From Deltaproteobacteria bacterium (GTDB lineage Bacteria; Myxococcota_A; UBA9160; UBA4427), in assembly GCA_016713665.1 (NCBI GenBank), contig JADJOR010000001.1, forward strand, positions 124,001 through 188,000: DNA of 64,000 nt, given 5' to 3'. Below, one piece after another: positions 48,516 through 61,212 of this stretch; position 1 is the stretch's first letter, and every line of letters starts with the position of its first letter. Under the pieces are notes generated by a model, which saw nothing but the letters and a program-made list of their open reading frames with translations, ran no database searches and was not told where the DNA came from. A program made the position numbers and the translations under genes.

Positions 48516-48907
48516 CGACGGGGCTCCTGCTGGATGCCGGACGGCGCGGACCGCCCATCGGGGCGGGGAGGCGGCGCTGCGGGCGGGGCCGAGCGTAGTC
48601 GAAGGCCGCGGGGCGGGGCCCGGCCGGAGACGCGGGGGCGGCTGTCGTCCGGGAGTGACCTCCGCCCCGGTCAGCAAGCGAGTGATCCGGAACGCACCTG
48701 GTTGCCGGCGCCGGCCGGGGCGGGGGTCGAAGAGTCGGTGCCCGGTGGCCGGGCCGGGGGGACCGGGGACCGGGAACCGGCGGCGGGCGCGCGGCGTCCG
48801 CAGGGAGGACGGGGCTCGGCGGGAACTCTCCTGCTCGCCGGGATCCGTCGTCGGACGAGGGGGACCCGTGCGAATGGAACGCGCACGGGTCCTCGCGTTT
48901 CCGGTCC
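48516..48907. other. Intergenic region between matB-like gene and rarA
   Basis: About 390 nt without a convincing gene. It contains the hairpin at 48862-48892 and long G/C-rich stretches (GGGCCGGGG-type) with no clear -10/-35. The promoter of the matB-like gene should lie here but I cannot identify it. Confidence 0.5.
48862..48892 (-). terminator. Hairpin just downstream of rarA
   Basis: Perfect 11-bp stem GGACCCGTGCG/CGCACGGGTCC with a 9-nt loop, 16 nt past the rarA stop on the minus strand. The following bases are not T-rich on that strand, so it may be a Rho-dependent or stability hairpin. Confidence 0.5.
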
Positions 48908-50278
48908 TCAGTCGTCGTCGCCGGCCGGGCCCCCGCTCTCGAGCGCGCGCCGCCGGCGCTCGCGCCACACGGCGAGGCGCTCCGCGAGCTCGACCTCCCG
49001 GCCCCGTTGCGTCGGCTCGTAGTAGACGCGTCCGCGCAGGGCGTCGGGCAGGTTTTCTGCCGCGACGAAGGCGTCCCGCTCGCCGTGGGCGTAGACGTAG
49101 TCCTTCCCGTAGTCGAGCTCGCGCATCAGCTTCGTCGGCGCGTTGCGCAGATGCTTCGGGACCGGCAGCGGCCCGTGGGCCGTCAGGTCCTCGAGCGCCC
49201 GGCCCAGGGCCTGATAGGCGGCATTGCTCTTCGGGGCACAGGCGAGATAGGTCACGGCCTGGGCCAGCGGGATGCGGCCCTCGGGCATCCCGATCCGCTC
49301 GACCGCCTGATGGGCGGCGAGGGCGAGGGGCAGGGCCGCGGGATCCGCGTTGCCGACGTCCTCGGAGGCGAAGATCACGAGCCTTCGCGCGACGTAGAGC
49401 GGATCCTCGCCGGCCTCGACCATGCGCGCCAGGTAGTGGAGCGCCGCGTCGGGATCGCTCGAGCGCAGGCTCTTGATCAGCGCCGACACGACGTTGAAAT
49501 GCTCCTCGCCGTCGCGATCGTGGCGCAGGGCGTCGCGGCCGACGGCGGCGGCGACCGTCTCGAGGTCGAGGGGCAGGGCGCGCCGCGCGCTCGCGAGGTG
49601 GATCGATGCGGCGGCCTCGAGGGTGCCGAGCAGCCGGCGCGCGTCGCCCTGGGAGGCGCGGATCAGCGCGCGCCGCGCGTCCTCGGGGACCTCGAGCGGC
49701 GTGCGGCCGAGGCCGCGCTCGGGATCGGCGAGGGCCCGGTCGATCACGCTCTCGAGCGCCGCCAGCGAGAGCGCCTCGAGCACCACGACGCGACAGCGCG
49801 AGAGCAGCGGCGCGATCACGCTGAACGAGGGGTTCTCGGTCGTCGCCCCGATCAGGGTCACGGTGCCGACCTCGACCGGCGGCAGCAGCGCGTCCTGCTG
49901 CGCTTTGTTCAGGCGGTGGATCTCGTCAATGAAGAGCAGCGTCCGCAAGCGCGTCCGGCGGGCACTCTCGACGGCCTTGCGGATCTCCGGCACGCCGGCC
50001 GTCACCGCCGACAGGGGCACCATCCGCGCGTCGGCCCGCTCGCCGAGGATCCAGGCGAGGGAGGTCTTGCCGCTGCCAGGGGGACCCCAGAGGAGGATCG
50101 AGGGGAGCGACGGGCCCTGCAGCAGGGTGTGGAGCGGGCGGCCCGGGGCGAGCAGGGCCTCGTGACCCACGAGCTCCTCGAGGCGCCGCGGCCGCATGCG
50201 CTCGGCGAGGGGCGCGTGCAGCTCGAGCGTGCGCGCGGCGCGCTCCGGAAAGAGATCGAGGGTTTCGTCGGCGCCCAT
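48908..50278 (-). CDS. rarA: Replication-associated recombination protein RarA (MgsA)
   Basis: 456-residue AAA+ ATPase of the RarA/MgsA/WRNIP1 family acting at stalled forks. PLAERMRPRRLEELVGHEAL at the start, Walker A LLWGPPGSGKTSLAW, Walker B LLFIDEIHRLNKAQQDALLP, sensor-1 LIGATTENPSF, and C-terminal ALPKSNAAYQALG-type segment (CAPKSNAAYQAL). RDAFVAAENLPDALRGRVYY closes the family pattern. ATG 50278; divergent from recN across 139 nt. Confidence 0.95.
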   Translation of the reverse strand: MGADETLDLFPERAARTLELHAPLAERMRPRRLEELVGHEALLAPGRPLHTLLQGPSLPSILLWGPPGSGKTSLAWILGERADARMVPLSAVTAGVPEIRKAVESARRTRLRTLLFIDEIHRLNKAQQDALLPPVEVGTVTLIGATTENPSFSVIAPLLSRCRVVVLEALSLAALESVIDRALADPERGLGRTPLEVPEDARRALIRASQGDARRLLGTLEAAASIHLASARRALPLDLETVAAAVGRDALRHDRDGEEHFNVVSALIKSLRSSDPDAALHYLARMVEAGEDPLYVARRLVIFASEDVGNADPAALPLALAAHQAVERIGMPEGRIPLAQAVTYLACAPKSNAAYQALGRALEDLTAHGPLPVPKHLRNAPTKLMRELDYGKDYVYAHGERDAFVAAENLPDALRGRVYYEPTQRGREVELAERLAVWRERRRRALESGGPAGDDD

Positions 50279-50417
50279 GGCCGGAGGCTAGCCGAGCGGG
50301 GGCCGCGATCGGTCTTCCGCGTCCGGCCGGCGACGACGAACGGCCGCAGGCGCTTGCGCGCAGGCGCGGCGAAGCGGGATCATCGCGGCCACGACGGCGG
50401 CTCTGCGGTCGGGATGG

Positions 50418-52178
50418 GTGGCGGCGTTGATCGAGCTCCTGCGGATCGAGAATCTGGCCCTCGTCGAATCGGTCGAGCTCGAGTTCGGCGCGGGCCTGAA
50501 CGTACTGACGGGTGAGACCGGTGCGGGCAAGTCGATCGTGCTCTCGGCCCTCGCGCTGCTCGCCGGGGGCAAGGCTTCGGGCGAGGCGCTGCGCAGCGGT
50601 GCGGTGGAGGGGGCGGTCGAGGCGGTGTTCCGGATGGACGGCCACCAGGACGTCGTCCGCGATCTCGAGCGCCGCGGGCTCGCGCTCGACGCGGCCGACT
50701 CGCCCGACCCGACGGCCGCCGCCGCGGAGGCCCCGCCCGAGCTGATCGTCCGGCGCACGCTCCAGCCCGGCGGCCGCGGCCGCGCCCGCATCGGCGGCCA
50801 GCTCGTCCCGATCGCGACCCTCTCCGAGCTCTTCGGGGGCCAGCTCGAGATCTCGAGTCAGCACGGCTCCCAGGCCCTGCGCCATGCCGAGACCCATGTG
50901 CTCGCCCTGGATGCGTACGCCGCGAAGACGAGCCTGCGCGAGATCGTGGCCCGGGAGGTCGCCCGCGTCGCCGAGCTCGACCGCGAGATCCAGGCCCTGC
51001 GTACCGCCGAGGAGGAGCGCGCCCGGCGCCTCGACTTCCTCGAATACCAACGGCGCGAGCTCGAGCAGGAGGACCTCGATCCCGCCAGCATCGCGGCCCT
51101 CGAGGCCGACCACCGGCGCCTGACCCATGCCGAACGCCTCGCCGAGGAGCTCGCGACCGTCTCGGCTGCGCTCTCGGGGGGTGACGACGATTCGGTGTCG
51201 GCGGAGCGGGCGGTCTCGGCGGCGCGTCGGGCACTCGCCTCGGCGGTGCGGATGGATCCGGATCTCGCGTCCCTCGCGGAGCGACTCGACGGGCTCGAGA
51301 GCGAGCTGCAGGACGTCGCGGTCCGGGCGGCCGACTATCTGGCCGAGCTCGAGGTCGACCCGAAGCGGCTCGAGCAGGTCGAGAGCCGGATCGCGCGGCT
51401 CGAGAAGCTGCGCCGCAAGTACGGCCAGAGCGCCCTCGAGATCGGCCGCCAACGCGAGGCGATCCTGCGCGAGATCGAGACGCTGACCGGCGCCGACGCC
51501 CGCATCCGCGATCTCGAGCAGGAGCGAGCCCGGCGCGTCGCGACGGCGAACGAGACCTCGGCCCAGCTCTCGCGCGCCCGTGCGCAGGCCGCGAAGAAGC
51601 TCGCGAAGGCGGTCGAGGCCGAGCTCGGTGATCTCGCGATGGCCGGGGCGCGCTTCACGGTGGCCCTCGAGCCCTGGTCGCGGGAGGGGGCTTCGCCGGG
51701 CCTCGAGACCGGCGCCTCCGGGCGCGAGCGGCCGCAGTTCCTGTTCTCCGCCAACGCCGGGGAGGCGCCGCGGCCGATCCAGCGCGTGGCGTCCGGCGGC
51801 GAGCTGTCGCGGCTCTTCCTGGCGCTCAAGAACTCGCTGCGCCGGGCGGATCGCAACATGGTGATCGTGTTCGACGAGGTCGACGCGGGGATCGGCGGGG
51901 CGGTGGCCGAGCGGGTCGGGCGGGTGCTCGCCGAGCTCTCGACCGAGCACCAGGTCCTGTGCATCACGCATCTGCCCCAGATCGCCGCCTTCGCCGACCG
52001 CCACTTCCTCGTGAGCAAGGAGGTCGTGCGCAATGAGCAGGCAGGGGAGCGGACCCGGACCCGGGTCGCCCGGGTCGAGGGCGAGGCGCGGATCGACGAG
52101 TTGGCGCGGATGGCGGGTGGCGAACGTGTGACCGAGGTCACACGTGAGCATGCGCGTTCCCTGCTCGAACGGCGCTGA
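50418..52178 (+). CDS. recN: DNA repair protein RecN
   Basis: 586-residue SMC-like ATPase for double-strand-break repair. Walker A GETGAGKS (residues 32-39), a long central coiled coil (LRTAEEERARRLDFLEYQRR and following), C-terminal signature RVASGGELSRLFLALKNSL and Walker B VIVFDEVDAGIGG. Start GTG 50418 or TTG 50427 (MIELLRIENLALVE), which is closer to the family start. Plus-strand start of the region running to secA. Confidence 0.96.
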   Translation: MAALIELLRIENLALVESVELEFGAGLNVLTGETGAGKSIVLSALALLAGGKASGEALRSGAVEGAVEAVFRMDGHQDVVRDLERRGLALDAADSPDPTAAAAEAPPELIVRRTLQPGGRGRARIGGQLVPIATLSELFGGQLEISSQHGSQALRHAETHVLALDAYAAKTSLREIVAREVARVAELDREIQALRTAEEERARRLDFLEYQRRELEQEDLDPASIAALEADHRRLTHAERLAEELATVSAALSGGDDDSVSAERAVSAARRALASAVRMDPDLASLAERLDGLESELQDVAVRAADYLAELEVDPKRLEQVESRIARLEKLRRKYGQSALEIGRQREAILREIETLTGADARIRDLEQERARRVATANETSAQLSRARAQAAKKLAKAVEAELGDLAMAGARFTVALEPWSREGASPGLETGASGRERPQFLFSANAGEAPRPIQRVASGGELSRLFLALKNSLRRADRNMVIVFDEVDAGIGGAVAERVGRVLAELSTEHQVLCITHLPQIAAFADRHFLVSKEVVRNEQAGERTRTRVARVEGEARIDELARMAGGERVTEVTREHARSLLERR

Positions 52179-52268
52179 GCCCCGGGTCTGCCCGAAAAGC
52201 CGCGGCCCGACCAAAAACTGTGACGTACGCCCATCAAGGCCCCGAAGACCAGGGCCGATGAACCCCAC

Positions 52269-52637
52269 ATGTCCAGGCAGGGTGAGGTGCGGGCGATGTC
52301 GCTCGGCGGACACACGGATCAGACTGCGCGCAGACGGCCCCCGTCCGGGGCCATGGCGATCGTGCGATCGGGCTTCTACGAGGGGCTCGAGGTCGCGATC
52401 GATCGCGAGCGCATCGTGATCGGCCGTGGACGCAAGGCCGATCTGGCGCTCGCCGAGGCGACCATCTCGCGGGCCCATGCGGCGATCGGATTCGACGGCG
52501 AGCGCTTCTTCGTCGAGGACCTCGGGAGCACCAACGGCACCCTGGTCAACGGCGCGCGCGTCTCGCGCCAGCCCTTGAAGAGCGACGACGAGATCCAGAT
52601 GGGGAAGCTCCGCATCGGGGTGAGCCTGCCCGACTAA
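52269..52637 (+). CDS. FHA-domain protein
   Basis: 122 residues, essentially one forkhead-associated domain binding phosphothreonine: IVIGRGRKADLALAEATISRAHAAI (positions about 48-72) and LGSTNGTLVNGARVS. Residues 1-28 are a poorly conserved tail; ATG 52269 used, though ATG in EVRAMSLGG is also possible. It suggests Ser/Thr kinase signalling in the cell. Between recN and the M23 peptidase, 72 nt before the latter. Confidence 0.9.
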   Translation: MSRQGEVRAMSLGGHTDQTARRRPPSGAMAIVRSGFYEGLEVAIDRERIVIGRGRKADLALAEATISRAHAAIGFDGERFFVEDLGSTNGTLVNGARVSRQPLKSDDEIQMGKLRIGVSLPD

Positions 52638-52709
52638 CAGGACCGGGGACGAACGCGCGGCGTGTCGCCCGAGGGCGCGCGAGCCGCGCAGGACGAGCAC
52701 GGAGGGTCG

Positions 52710-53702
52710 ATGGAAGCCTACAAGCTGATCTGGCTGAAGGACGCGCACGCGCGACCCGTGCAGCTCTCGATTCCGAAGGCGCGCGTGCGACGGGCGGCGA
52801 TCGCCGTCGGCGTCGGCGTCGCCGTCGTCTGCGCCATGGGCTTCGACTACCTCCGACTGCGCGGCGAGAAGACCGAGCTCGAGAGCCTGCGCGTCGAAGC
52901 GGGGCAGCAGCGCGATCAGATCGCCGCGTTCCGGGCGCGCATCCAGCAGGTCGACACCCAGCTCTCGAAGGTCGCCGATCTCGAGCGCAAGGTCCGCATC
53001 ATCGCGAATCTCCCGGGCGCGGTCGGCGTCGGCGGTGAGCAGCCGATCGAGGAGGCCATCGATCCGGAATCCGAAGCGGTGCACACCCATCCCGACGACG
53101 CCTCCCTCGAGTCGGCCGCGGACGCGACCTACACGGGGCAGGGGGGCGACGAGGAGGATCTCGCGAGCACGGCGGAACCGGCCGTCGAGCGGGGGGCCTG
53201 GCTGCCCGTCCTCGACGAGAAGGCCGTCGGTCTCGGCGCCGACGCCGAGGAGCGCGCCGCGTCGCTCGCGTTCCTGCTCGAGCAGCTCGAGGACAAGCAG
53301 GACAAGCTCGCTTCGAGCCCCTCGATCTGGCCCTCGAAGGGCTGGCTGACCTCGCGCTTCGGTCCGCGCGTCTCGCCCTTCACGGGTCGGCGCCAGATGC
53401 ACGCGGGTCTCGACATCGCCGCGGCGAAGGGCACGGCGATCGTCGCGCCGGCGCGCGGCCGCGCGACCTTCGTCGGCGCGAAGGGGCCCCTCGGCAACGC
53501 CCTCGTCATCGACCACGGCTTCGGCGTCAGGACGACCTACGGCCATACCCACGAGATCTTCGTGAAGGCGGGCGAGACGGTGGAGCGGGGTCAGAAGATC
53601 GCCAGCATCGGCAACAGCGGCCGCAGCACCGGCCCGCATCTCCACTACGTCGTCGAAGTCAACGGGGTTCCCCGAAATCCCCTCGACTACATCTTCGACT
53701 GA
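52710..53702 (+). CDS. M23-family peptidoglycan endopeptidase-like membrane protein
   Basis: 330 residues. One N-terminal membrane helix (AAIAVGVGVAVVCAMGFDYL), then a coiled coil (EKTELESLRVEAGQQRDQIA), an acidic linker, and a LytM/M23 domain with zinc ligands in RRQMHAGLDIAA and the HxH in GPHLHYVVE. YGHTHEIFVKAGETVERGQ is the conserved middle. All metal ligands are present, so it may be active; the coiled coil resembles EnvC/DipM-type regulators. ATG 52710 has GGAGGGTCG just upstream; GTG 52662 is less likely. Confidence 0.9.
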   Translation: MEAYKLIWLKDAHARPVQLSIPKARVRRAAIAVGVGVAVVCAMGFDYLRLRGEKTELESLRVEAGQQRDQIAAFRARIQQVDTQLSKVADLERKVRIIANLPGAVGVGGEQPIEEAIDPESEAVHTHPDDASLESAADATYTGQGGDEEDLASTAEPAVERGAWLPVLDEKAVGLGADAEERAASLAFLLEQLEDKQDKLASSPSIWPSKGWLTSRFGPRVSPFTGRRQMHAGLDIAAAKGTAIVAPARGRATFVGAKGPLGNALVIDHGFGVRTTYGHTHEIFVKAGETVERGQKIASIGNSGRSTGPHLHYVVEVNGVPRNPLDYIFD

Positions 53703-53891
53703 GCGCGCGACCGGGCCGCGGCCCGCGCCGCGTGCCCGCGCGATTGCCCGCCGCGGACGCCTCTCCTACCCTCCGGCCCGTTCGAAGACCCCCAAGAGAC
53801 CTTCGACGGCGCCATCGCCTGGTCCGCGCGTAGAGAATCGCGTCTCGGCTCCAGGTGGATGCATATCGATCGATGGGTCCGGATCGGGCCG

Positions 53892-56799
<2,908 letters not shown>

Positions 56800-56827
56800 G
56801 GCGCCGGGGCAGGGGGAATCCGCGAGG

Positions 56828-58036
56828 GTGGCGAGCGTGAAGGTCGAACGCGTGGCCCGGATCGTGCCGGGCTTTCGCGCGGCGGGCATCCATGCGGGCA
56901 TCAAGGCGCAGGCGAAGGACCTGGCCCTGATCGTTTCGGACGAGCGGGCGAGCGCGGCCGGCGTGTTCACGCGCTCGACGGTCGTCGGCGCCCCGGTCGA
57001 GGTTTCCCGCGCGCGGGTCAAGCGCGGGATCGCGCGGGCGGTGGTCGTGAACAGCGGCTGCTCGAACGTCGCGATGGGCGCCCGCGGCATTCGCGACGCC
57101 CATTCGATGGCGCGCATCGCGGCGAAGGCGATCGGCTGCGAGGAGAGCGAGGTCCTGATCGCGTCGACCGGCGTGATCGGTCAGCCGCTCCCCCTCGACG
57201 TGCTCGCGCGGGGCATTCCGCAGGCGGTGACGGCGCTCTCCGAGGACGGCATGCGCGAGGCGGCGGAGGCGATCCGCACGACCGACACCTTCGCGAAGCT
57301 CGCTTCGACCTCCCTCGTCCTCGGCGGCGAGAAGATCACGCTCCAGGGCATCGCCAAGGGCGCGGGCATGATCGAGCCGAACATGGCGACGATGCTCTCC
57401 TTCCTGACGACGGACGCGAAGATCGCCCCGGCGCTGCTGCGCGCGATTCTGCGGCGGGTATCCGATGCGACCTTCAATCGGCTGTCGGTCGACGGCGAGA
57501 CCTCGACCTCGGACTCGGTGATGCTGCTCGCGAGCGGCCGCTCGATGCGCACGGGGCTTCGCGCGGGATCCCGCGACGCGGCGCGCTTCGAGGCGGCGCT
57601 CCAGGCGGTCTGCGAGGATCTCGTCCGCCAGCTGGCCCGGGACGGCGAGGGCGCGACGAAGCTCGTGCTGGTCGACGTCCGCGGCGCCCGCTCGGCCCGG
57701 GACGCCGATCGCGCGGCGCGCCGGATCGGGAACTCGATGCTCGTCAAGACGGCGATCTTCGGCGGCGACCCGAACTGGGGCCGCATCCTCCAGACGATCG
57801 GGGCGGCGCGGATCGCCTGGCATCCCGAGCGGACGAAGATCCTCCTGGGCGGGGTGCCGGTCTTCACCCGCGGTCGCTCCGCGGGACCCGCGGCGCGGCA
57901 GCGGGCCGAGATCGCCCTGAAGGCCGAGGAGATCGAGATCCGGGTCGACCTCGGCCGGGGACCGGGCCAGGCGAGGCTCTTCACCTGCGACCTGACCTAC
58001 GAATACATCCGGGTCAACGCCGACTACACGACATGA
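56828..58036 (+). CDS. argJ: Bifunctional glutamate N-acetyltransferase ArgJ
   Basis: 402-residue ArgJ, which transfers acetyl from N-acetylornithine to glutamate (cyclic arginine synthesis). The autocleavage site is in KGAGMIEPNMATMLSF (new N-terminal Thr in MATML). Other blocks: VVNSGCSNVAMGARG, IASTGVIGQPLPLD, FGGDPNWGRILQ. GTG 56828 or GTG 56837, which has GAGGGTGG 5 nt upstream. Begins 29 nt after the repaired secA stop. Confidence 0.95.
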   Translation: MASVKVERVARIVPGFRAAGIHAGIKAQAKDLALIVSDERASAAGVFTRSTVVGAPVEVSRARVKRGIARAVVVNSGCSNVAMGARGIRDAHSMARIAAKAIGCEESEVLIASTGVIGQPLPLDVLARGIPQAVTALSEDGMREAAEAIRTTDTFAKLASTSLVLGGEKITLQGIAKGAGMIEPNMATMLSFLTTDAKIAPALLRAILRRVSDATFNRLSVDGETSTSDSVMLLASGRSMRTGLRAGSRDAARFEAALQAVCEDLVRQLARDGEGATKLVLVDVRGARSARDADRAARRIGNSMLVKTAIFGGDPNWGRILQTIGAARIAWHPERTKILLGGVPVFTRGRSAGPAARQRAEIALKAEEIEIRVDLGRGPGQARLFTCDLTYEYIRVNADYTT

Positions 58037-58446
58037 GACGACACGAGGCGACCTGAGGCGACCCGAGCGACGGTCCGACGCGCGCCTCGGCCCCCTCTCA
58101 GGACCGTCCGCCTCCAGTCGCGACACCCCGTGGCCGATCGGAGGCGCGGTGGGTCGTCGGATCCTCGAAAGGCTCCGTGGTGGCGGCGAAAGCCGTCTGC
58201 TAAACACCCGCCAAATCACACGTTCCGAGTCACCCCGGCGGTGCCTGGAGCGCATCGAAGCCGCGCCTCGACCGGCGCCCGGATCGTCCGGGCAAAGGCC
58301 GCCTGAGGCGCGACCCGGGGCCCGCCGAGCGGGCCCGTCGAGCGAACGCGCAACCCGCGCTCGTCCGGGTCGGAGCGCAGCTTCGAGCGCATCAGGTCGG
58401 GGACAGGACGGCTCGGAGCGGAGGCATAACCGCGAAGGAGAGATCC
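58037..58446 (+). other. argJ-rpsB intergenic region
   Basis: 410 nt with no credible gene. It should contain the rpsB-tsf promoter and leader. A TGCTAAACA (58198-58206) resembles an extended -10 but has no matching -35, so I do not call it. GAAGGAGAG before 58447 is the rpsB ribosome binding site. Confidence 0.5.
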
Positions 58447-59477
58447 ATGTCCGATACGCCGGCCCCGATGGAGGCCGAGACCCCGTCCGCTTACCGCGCC
58501 CAGCCCGCTGCTCCCGCCCCCCGTGAGATGGGGCTCGTCATGAAGGAGCAGGAGCTCTCGATCCGCTCGCTCTTCGAAGCCGGCGTCCACTACGGCCACC
58601 AGCCCGGGCGCTGGAACCCGCTCATGCGCTCGTACATCTTCGGCGAGCGCAACGGCACCCCATCCTCGACCTCGATCAGACGCTCCCGTTGCTCGAGGAG
58701 GCCCTCGACTTCCTGCGTGACACGACGGCCGGCGGCGGCAGCGTCCTGTTCGTCGGGACCAAGCGACAGGCTGCGGCGCCGATCATGACCGAGGCGCTGC
58801 GCTCGAAGCAGTACTACGTCAACAACCGCTGGCTCGGCGGCATGCTGACGAACTGGAAGACGGTCCGGAAGTCGATCGATCGCTACAACGGCCATCTCGA
58901 GGTGCTCGCCTCCGAGGACAAGAAGGCCGAGCTCTCGAAGAAGGAGCTGGCGGCGGTCTCGCGCGAGACCGAGAAGTACGCGAAGTCGCTCGAGGGCATC
59001 CGCAAGATGGAGCGGCTGCCGTCGGCCCTCTTCATCATCGACGTCGGCAAGGAGTCGATCGCGGTCCAGGAGGCCAAGCGCCTCTGCATCCCGATCGTCG
59101 GCATCGTCGACTCGAACAACAGCCCGCGCGACATCGACTTCCTCGTGCCCGGCAACGACGACGCGATCCGCGCAATCGACCTCTACTGCACGGCCGTCGC
59201 CAACGCCTGCCTCACGGGCTACGAGCGACATCAGTCGGAGCTCGCGGCACAGCGCCGGGATCGGCCCCAGGACGAGAAGGTCGACCTGTCGGCGAAGACC
59301 GGTCGGCGCGTGGTCGAGATCAAGCAGGCGCCGCGACGCGGCCGGGGCCAGGGCTCCGGCGGCGCGGGCGGCGGACGCAGCTATTCGGCGGGCGGACATG
59401 CGGCCGGGGGCAAGGGCGGCGACGACGCGGATGCGTCGGCGACGCCGGGTCCCGCCGGTGACGGTGGCCAGGCCTAG
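58447..59477 (+). CDS. rpsB: 30S ribosomal protein S2 (frameshifted as read)
   Basis: S2 core: MKEQELSIRSLFEAGVHYGH, RWNPLMRSYIFGERNGT | (H)ILDLDQTLPLLEEALDFLRD, VGTKRQAAAPIM, VNNRWLGGMLTNWKT, DSNNSPRDIDFLVPGNDDAI. The second part is in another frame: one base is missing at 58657-58661 (ACCCCATC; ACCCACATC would restore the usual His). ATG 58447 has AAGGAGAG upstream and adds 31 Ala/Pro-rich residues before the S2 core; ATG 58540 is the alternative. The C-terminus carries a Gly/Ala-rich tail of about 45 residues. Confidence 0.93.
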
Positions 59478-59548
59478 CATTCGAGGACCCATCGAGGAGC
59501 GCTCGCGCGCTCGTGGGATCGACGCGATCGATCCGGGAGACGAGGACA

Positions 59549-60415
59549 GTGGCAGAGGTTTCTGCAGGGGACGTGAAGGCGCTGCGTGACTCCACGGGCG
59601 CGGGGATGATGGACTGCAAGCGGGCGCTCGCGGACGCCGCCGGCGACGTCGAGCGCGCGCGGGAGCTCCTGCGCGAGCGCGGCCTCGCCAAGGCCGGCAA
59701 GCGGGCCGGGCGCGAGACCTCCGAAGGCGCGGTCGTGTTCGCGTCGAAGGGCGGCAAGGGCGCCCTGATCGAGCTCGGCTGCGAGACGGATTTCGTCGCG
59801 AAGACCCCCGACTTCCAGGGGCTCGCCCAATCGATCGTGGAGGCCTGTCTGCAGGCCTCGGGCATCACGGACGCCGACCAGGCGCTCGCGCTCAAGCTCG
59901 GTGGCGGGACGGTGGACGACGTCATCAAGGCGGCGGTCGCCAAGGTCGGCGAGAACATCCAGCTCAAGCGCGTGGCCTCGGTCGAGGTCCAGGGCGTCAC
60001 CGGCGGCTACGTCCACGGCGGCGGCAAGCTCGGCGTGCTCGTCGCGATCGAGACGGGTCTCTCTGGCGGCGACGCGGAGGCGGTGGCCCGGGACGTGGCC
60101 ATGCACGTCGCGGCGCACGACCCGACGCCGATCGCCGTCGACCGGGCGGACGTGCCCGCATCGGTCGTCGAGAAGGAGCGCAAGATCCTGACCGCCCAGG
60201 CGATGGAGAGCGGCAAGCCCGCGAACGTCGTCGAGAAGATGGTCGACGGCCGCATCAACAAGTTCTTCTCGGAGAACTGCCTGCTGGCCCAGGGCTTCGT
60301 GAAGGACCCCGACACGTCGATTCGCGACCTGCTCGCCAAGGCGGGCAAGGCCTCGGGCAGCACGCTGACGGTCAAGTCCTTCGTGCGGTTCAAGCTGGGA
60401 GAGGCCGCATCGTAG
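59549..60415 (+). CDS. tsf: Elongation factor Ts
   Basis: 288-residue nucleotide exchange factor for EF-Tu. Family start VKALRDSTGAGMMDCKRALA, then ELGCETDFVAKT (the TDFV motif that contacts EF-Tu). GTG 59549 after GACGAGGA; the 12 residues upstream are not conserved. 72 nt after rpsB. Its TAG overlaps the GTG of pyrH (TAGTG). Confidence 0.97.
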   Translation: MAEVSAGDVKALRDSTGAGMMDCKRALADAAGDVERARELLRERGLAKAGKRAGRETSEGAVVFASKGGKGALIELGCETDFVAKTPDFQGLAQSIVEACLQASGITDADQALALKLGGGTVDDVIKAAVAKVGENIQLKRVASVEVQGVTGGYVHGGGKLGVLVAIETGLSGGDAEAVARDVAMHVAAHDPTPIAVDRADVPASVVEKERKILTAQAMESGKPANVVEKMVDGRINKFFSENCLLAQGFVKDPDTSIRDLLAKAGKASGSTLTVKSFVRFKLGEAAS

Positions 60416-61137
60416 TGGCGACGGGATACCGGAGGATCCTCTTGAAACTCTCCGGCGAGGGCCTCGCCGGAGAAGACGGATTCGGGATCCATCCGGGTCT
60501 CATCGCGGACATCGCCGCCCAGGTCGGCGAGGTCCACGCGCTCGGGACCGAGATCTGCATCGTGATCGGCGGGGGCAACATCATCCGCGGGATGACGGCC
60601 GCCTCCCAGGGCATGGACCGGGCCCAGGCCGACTACATGGGGATGCTCGCCTCCGTCATCAACGCGATGGCGCTCCAGGACGCCCTCGAGAAGCACGGCG
60701 TCTCGACCCGCGTCCAGACGGCGATCGAGATCGCCCAGGTCGCCGAGCCCTACATCCGGCGGCGCGCGATGCGCCACATGGAGAAGGGCCGGATCGTGAT
60801 CTTCGCCGCCGGGACCGGCAATCCCTACTTCACGACCGACACCGCGGCCGCGCTGCGCGCCGCCGAGGTCCACGCCGAGGTCGTCATGAAGGCGACCCAG
60901 GTCGACGGGGTCTACAGCGCCGATCCCCACAAGGATCCGATGGCCGTCCGCTACGAGGAGCTCTCCTTCGCCGAGGCGCTCCAGCGGGATCTGCGCTTCA
61001 TGGATCAGACGGCGATCGCCCTGTGTCGCGAGAACGATCTGCCGATCCATCTCTTCGACATGAGCGTTCGGGGCAACATCATGAAGGCCGTGCGCGGCGA
61101 GCGGGTGGGGACGATCGTCGGGCGTCCGCGGGACTGA
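60415..61137 (+). CDS. pyrH: UMP kinase
   Basis: 240-residue amino-acid-kinase-fold UMP kinase. ILLKLSGEGLAGEDGFGI, CIVIGGGNIIRG, MGMLASVINAMALQD, FAAGTGNPYFTTDTAAALRA and KATQVDGVYSADP are all canonical. GTG 60415. Follows rpsB-tsf, precedes frr by 75 nt, the standard order. Confidence 0.97.
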   Translation: MATGYRRILLKLSGEGLAGEDGFGIHPGLIADIAAQVGEVHALGTEICIVIGGGNIIRGMTAASQGMDRAQADYMGMLASVINAMALQDALEKHGVSTRVQTAIEIAQVAEPYIRRRAMRHMEKGRIVIFAAGTGNPYFTTDTAAALRAAEVHAEVVMKATQVDGVYSADPHKDPMAVRYEELSFAEALQRDLRFMDQTAIALCRENDLPIHLFDMSVRGNIMKAVRGERVGTIVGRPRD

Positions 61138-61212
61138 CGGGGCGCGAACGGGGGGCCGGCCGCGCGGCGGCGGGCTCGTGCATCGGATCCTGATCCGGGA
61201 GGAGCGATCGGA

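Noticed and set aside
58149..58526. 125-codon ORF in the rpsB leader
   Set aside because: No ribosome binding site, Arg/Ser/Pro-rich shadow composition, overlaps the rpsB start.
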